Below are positions 57,203 to 64,000 of a stretch of DNA of 64,000 nt, piece by piece. The first letter of the stretch is position 1, and every line of letters begins with the position of its first letter. The notes beneath the pieces were generated by a model that did not search any database, was not told where the DNA came from, and worked only from the letters and a program-made list of their open reading frames with translations. The stretch covers positions 868,001 through 932,000 of the forward strand of contig JPHH03000004.1 in NCBI GenBank assembly GCA_000750105.3. Reading direction: 5' to 3'. The translations under genes and the position numbers were made by a program. The DNA comes from Tolypocladium sp. Sup5 PDA-1 (Eukaryota; Ascomycota; Sordariomycetes; Hypocreales; Ophiocordycipitaceae).

Positions 57203-58357
57203 CTACTTGGATGCTGCCGCATCGTCGTTTCGTCCGGCTGCGCCTCTGACGAGCCATTTCATCAGCCGTGGCTGCTCGAATTCCACCAGCGCGGCCCAGG
57301 ACGGGGAGATGAAAGGGTCCTTGCCGTCCTCCACCAGGGCTTTGCGTCCCAGCCTGGTGGCGATGGCTGAGAGTAAGGGTAGTGGTGGTGCAGCGTGTTC
57401 GGCCACGTTTGGGCGTACGCTGTCCCGCGAACGTGTCGGTCGTTGTCGGTCTTGCGCCGCAACACGACGGCCGGGTTTCGCTGAACCGGCTTTCTCCTGC
57501 TCAGCCAGCGCGCGCTCCTGCTCGACCAGTTCATTGAGCGCCGTGCCCCTCGCCGTCCAGTCCTGCCAGGTCTTCTCGACGCGCCACTCCCACCACAGGC
57601 GTGCCAGCTGCACGCTCCAGCTAAACGTCGTCTTGGGCCCGCCGCCCTCAGCCTCACCCCCGCTCCGGCCCTCCTCGCGGCGCATCTGGTCCGCGACGAG
57701 GCGGTCCCACTCGTCCTCGAGCACGGCGCCGGGGACGAGCTCCTCGTCGATGTCGACGATCCTGTAGATCTTGCGCTGGAAGACGCGGTCCTTGCGGCCG
57801 ACCATGCGGCTCAGCGCGCGCGGCTGCGGCTTCTTGATGCGCAGGAAGGGCTGGCCGTCGGCGGTGGTGCAGAGCGAGGGGACGCGGCGCGGGCGGTCGC
57901 TGGGCAGGGCGGACGGCGGGCGCGGCAGGATGGAGGACGTGTACACTGGTGGTTGGCCCGGCGGCGCGGTGTTGCGGATGAGGGGCTCGGCGTAGGGCTC
58001 GGACGGCGGTTTGCGGGCCGGTGGGTGGGCGGCGCGCACCGCGGCGGCGGCGGAGAGGCGCGTGCGGATGTGGTCCACGATCTGGGCGTGCTCGGGGGAT
58101 CCGGGGGTCTGCGCCTTGGCAAAGAGCGTGAGGAAGTTGTACCCAGCGGACATGGAGGCGTATACGAGCCGCAGACTGGTGTACGCGCGGTTCCCCACGA
58201 AGCGCTTCCTGACGAGCTGGGCAACCCCCAACTTGGGAGACTGGACGTCCTTTGGCAGCGGGATCCTGCTTGCGGAGCGGAGGAGCGCGCGGTAGAGGGC
58301 CAGGGCGGCGGTGCGGTGGCGCGGGTCGCGCGCGGGCATGAAGGGGAGGCGGCGCAT
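57203..58357 (-). CDS. LYR-motif (Complex1_LYR-like) protein, probably mitochondrial
   Basis: A single exon gives 384 residues from the ATG at 58357; the frame stays open to an earlier ATG at 58459, but that extension is Pro/Gln/Arg-rich leader. Near the N-terminus, RHRTAALALYRALLRSASRIPLP carries the Leu-Tyr-Arg tripeptide and the following helix typical of LYR proteins, which bind mitochondrial acyl carrier protein and serve as assembly factors or accessory subunits for iron-sulphur and respiratory complexes. A later FVGNRAYTSLRLVYASMSAGYNFL matches the second and third helices of such a bundle. The remainder is long for the family, basic, and Pro/Arg-rich, with WSVQLARLWWEWRVEKTW as a conserved-looking helix. 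This length suggests a fungus-specific member, possibly linked to mitochondrial translation or complex assembly. Function is inferred from the motif only. Confidence 0.75.
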   Translation of the reverse strand: MRRLPFMPARDPRHRTAALALYRALLRSASRIPLPKDVQSPKLGVAQLVRKRFVGNRAYTSLRLVYASMSAGYNFLTLFAKAQTPGSPEHAQIVDHIRTRLSAAAAVRAAHPPARKPPSEPYAEPLIRNTAPPGQPPVYTSSILPRPPSALPSDRPRRVPSLCTTADGQPFLRIKKPQPRALSRMVGRKDRVFQRKIYRIVDIDEELVPGAVLEDEWDRLVADQMRREEGRSGGEAEGGGPKTTFSWSVQLARLWWEWRVEKTWQDWTARGTALNELVEQERALAEQEKAGSAKPGRRVAAQDRQRPTRSRDSVRPNVAEHAAPPLPLLSAIATRLGRKALVEDGKDPFISPSWAALVEFEQPRLMKWLVRGAAGRNDDAAASK

Positions 58358-61125
58358 TTTGGGCTGGCGAGAGGGATTATGGTGGACGGAGGGTGCGGCT
58401 CGGCATGGCTGGCGGGCGGACGGCGGCGTGCTCTGCGCGCAATGGGGTGGTTGACGCACGCGGGCTCTGGAGTCTGGAGATGGGATCGCAACGGTCGTTG
58501 ATGGTGTTGAAGCTTCTTGCTCGCTACGATTGGCCGCCGCGCCGCTGGGTCCAGAGGTGGGACCAGAGGTGGGGCCGTAGGCATCATCGCAATCCCGCTC
58601 TCACGCCCCATGTCGAGAAACCGCCAAGCGCATCGGCATCGCGAAAACGAAAAGTGCGAGTGCGAGGGTCCCAGTACTTGGACAACCGACAGCGGATAGC
58701 GCCCGCCCTTCCCGAACTCCGCAGCGAGCGAGCCTTCCGGGCTGGGTTTGCATGTTTGCAAGAGCGCCGGCGTTTAGAGGATCACCTGAGAGACTGTGGA
58801 GGTCGGAGCGGACTTTTGGTATTGTCCGGAGCAAGCCCGCGGACAGCGTGGAGAGCCGAGACGGTCTGGAGCTGGGAGAATGCCGAGGGGGACAGGAGTT
58901 GCTTGCCGCGGTTCCGATGTTTGACAGCCAGCCAGCCCTGCGGCCCAGTTTATGAACAGCTGTCGTCGAATGCTGCTGCATTAATGGGCTCTGCTTAATA
59001 AACAATCACGCTTGGCTGTCGACCAGCGCGAGATTTGCGCGAAACTAGAGTTTATGTGGCAGGGCTGGAATGTAGGGTGGCACTGGGGAGGGTGGTCAGA
59101 GACAGTGCGGATGGGTCTTGGCTTCGTAGTAACCATGGCCAACGAACGGAAAGTGAAAACCTTTTTTTTCTTTAACCAGACTGACTGAGTCAGGCCGTTG
59201 GATATTGCTTTGCAACAAATTGCGCAGAATTTGGCTGTGGAAACCCCGATGCAGTTCACGGGCATTTGCTGCAAGTCAAGTTGCGCCACGAGACAGTCCG
59301 CCCACCCCCGGAGATGAGGCATGACGTCGACTCGCGAGTCCCGATTGTGCGCAGGGCCGGTCTCCTGATGGATGGATGCATGGATGGATGCATGCTGCAC
59401 GTTTCGGCAATGCCAGGTAATATGGGCACCGGCACCCAACGTGCAGGTCTGCCCATGCTCTTCCGCCGCCTGGAGCTGTCCAGTTTTGTAGCTACGCGCC
59501 GGCGCAAACCTTGGCTTCGGTAGGATGGACGGGCCAGCCAACGTGATGGGTCGGACTGGGGCCCGTACGTCCAGAGTCCGGAAGCCACTTCGCACCCGTC
59601 GAACGAGGCACCAGCACTGCACCAATCTTACTCGTACGTCGCTGCGTCGCAGTCGTAGTCGCACGGTTGTCGCCGACAAACGCGTTGCTATTTCAAGTCC
59701 GTACATCGTCGCACTCTACTCCGTACTCCGTATTCGTACCGTTTGGCTAGTACGGCGACGGGGGTGCCTCGTGCGAGGGCAAAAATGGGAGACAAATAAG
59801 TTAAGATTGTCTCAAAATCCGATCGCCCGCGGCTGTGCCGGAAGCACTTGGCACACCCGCTGACCTCACCTCAGCCTACCCGAGGTGGCTCCACTGGAAA
59901 CCTCCACTGGAAACACCCGTGGATCCATCAGCGCAGGGGTCGGCGCGATTAGCCAGCGGACATCTTGGCACCCGCTTTAGCACCCCACTGTTCCCACTGG
60001 CGTGGCTTCTCCGGGCTTTATTTCAGCCCTTGAGCCCCCTGCCGACCTGCCCTGGTTCGTGCTACCCGCCAGTTGCTGAACCTACACTTCCACCGTCAGG
60101 CTGACCTGGTCGTCGTCTCGCCATCGTCGTTTACGACTGCGAATAGGTATTACACGGCCTTTTGCGGACAAAGGGGCCATGCAAAGGGCTCAGACGCGCG
60201 CGTCGACTCGATTCCGCGGCGAAGAACGGCCAGCGACGACACCGCGGTGACGGTGCGACGCCCAATATCCCGTGCTCGCGTGCGCCGGGACGTTCGGGAA
60301 GAGGGGCAGCCCAGAGGCGCCCAGACGACAGCGCCCATGCCCGTTCGTTCCCCATAATAATAACCGCCCATCACCCTTTCAACGGTTCCGTGTCTGTGGT
60401 CTGAGGTTCAACACGCCGACGCCGACAGACGGCTAGCATTCGAGCTTCATAAACGGCACCAGCGACACCGAGGAGGCGGCAGCCCATCGTGGACTGAGCA
60501 CTGCATCACCGCTGCATGTGTACTTGCGCGTGCTTACCTGCTTGCTGGCCCCCTGTCAGCCGTCGATGCACCCACCACCACCAGTGCACCACCACCACAA
60601 CTACCGGCTCCCTCCTTTTCCATCGCCCACTGGCACCACGCCCTGCACACTTGTATTGTGCTTGGCCATCCACCGTCTCCTTGCCTCTTCGGCTTACCAC
60701 GTCTCTTTATCTTTCTTCAACCGCTCGTTCGGACGACTGTGGCGTGGCTGGCTTTGACAGCTGGGTTCTGTGAACCAAGTGCCGTGCCTTCCGTTGATCC
60801 GTCCCTTCTCTTCCTTCCATTCCCATCTTGACCGCTTCGACCACCGGCTGGTTCCATCTCTCTCGCCTCGTACCACGGCGTTGCTGCGCGATTGCTACCG
60901 ACTCGTACCTTCGCTCCTCTCTTCACCTCATATCTCCAACCGTCTCGAATGTGCTCTTCGCCACCTCACGGCCTCGTCTCTCTTTACTTCGCCGCCCTCA
61001 TTCACCATTCGAAACGCAACCTGCAGCTGGCCTAAGTAAGGGACCGCCAACTCAACGCTGGCAGCAGCCCGAACTGGCCAACTGGTACACCGTCCTGATC
61101 ACAAAGGAGCCGCGAGACGCTCACA
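58358..61125. other. intergenic, no gene recognised
   Basis: About 2.8 kb without a supported gene. It holds a GATG/CATG tetramer repeat at 59367-59394 and two overlapping TACTCCGTA motifs at 59717-59732. From about 60500 to 61060 it is CT-rich, like the leader of the gene at 61126. The minus-strand 241-codon frame ending at 58981 has no domain and a chance-like composition. Confidence 0.55.
59367..59394. repeat. tetranucleotide repeat (GATG/CATG, 7 units)
   Basis: The units read GATG three times, CATG, GATG twice, CATG. It is short and imperfect. Confidence 0.85.
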
Positions 61126-62844
61126 ATGTTCCTCCATGCAGGAGCAAGTCTTCACGGTCACGAATACTCTGCCCGACGATCATCCGCTGCCCAGATTCCA
61201 CCACCGACGCGACACCCCCTCCTCCGCACGGCTCTGCGGCCGCTCGCCCCCCCCGAATTGAACGCTGCGGCGCAAGCCCACGCTTCCGAAGAAGTGGCAC
61301 ATCGAAGGCGATCTCTCGACAGCTCCCGCCCCTCGTCTCTGTCCTCCCGGAACCGCCCTGCCTCTGGCAGCATCACGAAGAAGGACCTGGCCGTCAGGTT
61401 CCGCGAGCCTGACATGTATCAGGCACACACGCCCCTCGCCAGCGAGGATGAAGAGTCCGTCGCTGGCTCCGAGCTGAGTGACTGCACCGACGTCTCGATT
61501 CGACGGACCAAGCGGAAGCGCGCACTCCGGAAGTCGACTCGCTTCGCCCTCGCCCATCCTGCACCTCAACTACGCACCAAGCAACGAAGGCTGGTGCAAA
61601 TACGGCCGCGTCTGCTGCTTCAGCTCCAAGAGGTTGGCGACAGGCGCGCGATTCCGGCGTTTGACGTGGTTCCGTCTAGCTTAGTGGCCGGGACCATCAT
61701 CATTCCTCGACTGGCCAAGCGGTTTCCACGCATGGTAGGAGCTAGGCCTGAGCTCGGCCAGAACGATGTTCTTGTGGTTCGCAGCGACGACTATGGGCCA
61801 TCAGCTCCTGGCTCGTCGCCGGCCACCGACAACGCGGGTGACAGCCTCGACGACAGAGATGTCGTGGCTGTCATAAGCGCTCTTCCCGAGCAAAGCAACA
61901 GCTGTGCCGAGATCGTCCTCGAGGACGGGGTGACCTGGGTTGCGAGCTTAATGGCCAACGGCTCTTACGAATTCTCGCAGATCGATGACCAGGGCCGCAC
62001 GACGACTGCCAGATGGGTCCGGAGGTCCCTGGCTTCGACGCGCAGTAGCGCAGTATCAGTTGGCCCATCACACACGCCAACCTCGCCGCAACCAGCCGAA
62101 TACAAATGGACGTTTAGCTTCATCGACCCGTCGTCGAGGAGGCACCCCATCCTGGGCAGCCTCACGTCTGACTCGGTCGAAATCTATGATACATACAACT
62201 CTCTGTCCCCTTCCAGCCGCCGTTACCCTCCTTCACGGTCGTTTGGCCAGGACGTCAATGGTGGCCATAGGGAGCCGGTCTCCCCAGCGGCGCCTCGGAA
62301 AGAGGAGCGCGCGACACACGCGGTGACTCAGGAGCAAAAGAGGGTCATGATTGCTACGGCGGCCTGGATCAGCCTCCATCAACAAGGCTGGCCGGATTCC
62401 GCCAACCCCAAATTTGCACGAACCGTGTCGTCTCACTGTCGGTCCGCGAGCAGTGGGGCGCCGGCACGACGCCAGACCTTCCCTGCGTATGATGGGGACG
62501 GTTCTCGTGCTGCCAGCCCTCTGAACTCCTCACCGCACACTCCAGACAGCTACGTAGACCCGCCAGCTGCCAACCACCAGCATTCGACAGTAGTGCCCGC
62601 GAGGGCCATGTCGACTGGGCGGGCATTCATGAGACGCAGGAGCTCGCGGAGAGAGACTGGCGCAACGCCAGAACGTCGCTTGTCAGGCATCTCCCAACAC
62701 GGCATGGAGACGCAAGAAAGGGAACAGGAGGAGAAGACGCATACTTGTCGGCCGAGGTTTCGACAATGGCTTCATAGGTTGTTTCACCGGAAGAAGTGTC
62801 CAGATCAGGAGGGAGAGTTGCTCAAGTACAAGCTGGAGGAGTAA
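61126..62844 (+). CDS. conserved-looking basic fungal protein, function unknown
   Basis: One open frame gives 572 residues from ATG 61126. Residues 1-90 are Arg/Ser/Pro-rich. A middle block (about 150-400) looks folded: RPRLLLQLQEVGDRRAIPAF, GTIIIPRLAKRFPRMVG, AEIVLEDGVTWVASLM, YEFSQIDDQGRTTTARWVRR, YKWTFSFIDPSSRRHPILG and LTSDSVEIYDTYN have alternating strands typical of a PH-like or beta-sandwich domain. A short helix around EQKRVMIATAAWISLHQQGW follows. The C-terminus is disordered with basic patches (MRRRSSRRE) and ends in FRQWLHRLFHRKKC, an amphipathic basic helix that could bind membrane. No signal peptide or membrane span. Function unknown; membrane or lipid association is inference. 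Confidence 0.75.
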   Translation: MFLHAGASLHGHEYSARRSSAAQIPPPTRHPLLRTALRPLAPPELNAAAQAHASEEVAHRRRSLDSSRPSSLSSRNRPASGSITKKDLAVRFREPDMYQAHTPLASEDEESVAGSELSDCTDVSIRRTKRKRALRKSTRFALAHPAPQLRTKQRRLVQIRPRLLLQLQEVGDRRAIPAFDVVPSSLVAGTIIIPRLAKRFPRMVGARPELGQNDVLVVRSDDYGPSAPGSSPATDNAGDSLDDRDVVAVISALPEQSNSCAEIVLEDGVTWVASLMANGSYEFSQIDDQGRTTTARWVRRSLASTRSSAVSVGPSHTPTSPQPAEYKWTFSFIDPSSRRHPILGSLTSDSVEIYDTYNSLSPSSRRYPPSRSFGQDVNGGHREPVSPAAPRKEERATHAVTQEQKRVMIATAAWISLHQQGWPDSANPKFARTVSSHCRSASSGAPARRQTFPAYDGDGSRAASPLNSSPHTPDSYVDPPAANHQHSTVVPARAMSTGRAFMRRRSSRRETGATPERRLSGISQHGMETQEREQEEKTHTCRPRFRQWLHRLFHRKKCPDQEGELLKYKLEE

Positions 62845-63062
62845 TCCACAATCAGATGCCCCTATCTATGTAGGCGAGTCTAATATATAAGGTATCTATA
62901 CTTTGAAACTGTTGCATGTTAAATCTACGGTTCCTACGTGACGTAGCACGTGACTGGGCCTGGGAGTATTCGAGGAACGGTTGGGTGGAAATCGGGAATG
63001 AACAAGTAAGTTGGTGTAACACCCAAGGCAGCGTTGTAAGTCGATATTCACACAAAGCAAGA

Positions 63063-63378
63063 ATGGCGCCGTTGAGAACCTATATTCTCGCCCCATACTT
63101 CCAGTACAAGCCGTCGGGCCCATCCAGATCGGCAACATCATCGCTGATCCCTTCCACCCAGCCAAGCCCCTGTCGACCGTCCCCGCAGACAAGCCCCCAG
63201 TCGTCGGGCCGGGGAGGAGGAGGACGTGGTGTTTGCGTACCAGCTGCACTGGATCCGGCAGAAGGGCAGAGACGTCAAGGCCAGCAGGGCTACTGTGGGG
63301 GTGTTTGAGACGGAGGCTGCGTTCTTGCACGGGGAGGGGGCAGAGGAAGTGGGCATGGGCGTGGGCATGGTCATGTAA
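63063..63378 (+). pseudogene. frameshifted remnant of a fungal hypothetical gene
   Basis: The ATG at 63063 opens MAPLRTYILAPYFQYKPSG, then the frame fails. One base short at the C run near 63119, another frame continues as GPIQIGNIIADPFHPAKPLS to about 63203. A second one-base loss near 63200-63205 is needed to reach the third frame, with EEEDVVFAYQLHWIRQKGRD and later ATVGVFETEAAFLHGEG, which stops near 63378. The three pieces abut and read as one protein, so this looks like one ancestral open frame with two single-base deletions. It resembles a widespread, uncharacterised fungal family with an N-terminal IGNIIADPF motif, as I recall it. Sequencing error at homopolymers is the alternative. 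Confidence 0.6.
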
Positions 63379-64000
63379 GTGGCAGGCAAAATCTCATCGC
63401 CTGGAAGCCCGCGCAGGTGGGGGTGCATACCCTGCAAGCTTGGCCGGCCGCAGGAGGTTGCAAGTTGCATCTTGGAGGAGGTGGGAGAGTGCCTGATGGG
63501 TTCGGTTGAGGCGGGGCAAGTTAGAGACAGAGTTGTTCAAGAGCATAGATCAGGTTCAGAGGTAGTGGAAGACGAGACGGTGCCTTACCTGCGGCGCCGT
63601 ATCCCTAGTCGATGTGCAGCTGCTGAAAGGAACTCACTACTGCTGCTCACGTTTTCAGATGAGGCTGAAAGGATCATGTACGTCTGCCCCTTCATAATGA
63701 GCCGGCACATTTTAACTTCTCATGAAGAAGGAACACTTCCAACCGATCTGCAGGCTCGAGGCTGTCGCCGAAGAAATCTCTCGGACCTATCCTTCCGAGT
63801 CGATCATAGCCTTGACCTACTTGTCGGAGGATGGGGATATGAACGACGCGACGTGCCGCATGCAACGTGCTCAACACAAACCCATGCTAGTCAAAAGAGT
63901 GCTGGCCTAATCGTCACGCTGGGTTCGGGGTTCGAAGTGAAGCGAGACGGGATGACCGTGCTGCAAAGAGAGGAACGAGTTGCTCTGCAGAGCCAGTAGT
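63379..64000. other. right edge, open frame of doubtful coding value
   Basis: A 206-codon frame spans 63379-63999 on the plus strand and could include a downstream part of the broken gene to the left, since a GTAAGT donor occurs at about 63374. Its composition is mixed and no domain was recognised, so it is not called as a gene. Confidence 0.35.

Noticed and set aside
58981..59706. A 241-codon minus-strand frame
   Set aside because: The composition is mixed with many Cys, His and Arg residues, it covers a tetranucleotide repeat, and no domain was recognised.

Overview
This 64-kb window is nuclear DNA of a filamentous ascomycete. The evidence is compact spliced genes with 45-80 bp introns (GTRNGT donors, CTRAC-like branch points, YAG acceptors), GC-rich third codon positions, a velvet regulator, an intron-bearing tRNA-Pro, and mitochondrial and CCR4-NOT proteins of Sordariomycete character. 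A hypocrealean fungus is the best guess, but that is inference. No insertion sequence, complete transposon, CRISPR array or secondary-metabolite cluster was seen.

Layout. 1-25 kb is a dense housekeeping block: branched-chain 2-oxoacid dehydrogenase E1-alpha (-), a 63-residue membrane peptide (+), COQ5 (+), a degenerate metallophosphoesterase with an RGG tail (-), a Zds1-type polarity protein (+), the complex I 30-kDa subunit (-), NOT4 (+, about 1,521 residues with a long alternative 3' intron), a TOK-type potassium channel (-) and an alpha/beta-hydrolase-like protein (+). 25-37 kb holds tRNA-Pro(UGG), a small Ala/Pro-rich protein (+), the PP2A activator RRD1 (-), an acidic nuclear-type protein (+) and a 1,138-residue coiled-coil protein (+). 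38-39.4 kb is an unrecognised multi-pass membrane protein (+). 39.4-44.4 kb is a 5-kb gene-poor interval in front of a velvet-domain regulator (+). 45.7-50 kb contains a GNAT acetyltransferase (-), TIM17 (+) and a type-2 asparaginase (-). 50.6-57 kb holds a bZIP factor (-) and a protein kinase (+) transcribed divergently. 57-64 kb has a LYR-motif protein (-), an unrecognised basic protein (+) and, at the right edge, a frameshifted gene remnant.

Many neighbours are divergent or convergent pairs sharing a promoter or a short 3' spacer. Mitochondrial functions recur: branched-chain amino-acid oxidation, ubiquinone synthesis, complex I, TIM17 and perhaps the LYR protein. PP2A control also recurs (a Zds-type protein and RRD1). 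These sets are typical of syntenic core chromosome; nothing suggests an operon-like pathway. No clear new multi-gene system is visible. The points most worth a second look are NOT4's alternative 3' end, the phosphoesterase with altered metal ligands joined to an RNA-binding tail, the His-rich tail of the potassium channel, and the remnant at 63.1-63.4 kb. Exon joins were worked out by eye; where the reading frame closes exactly this is stated.
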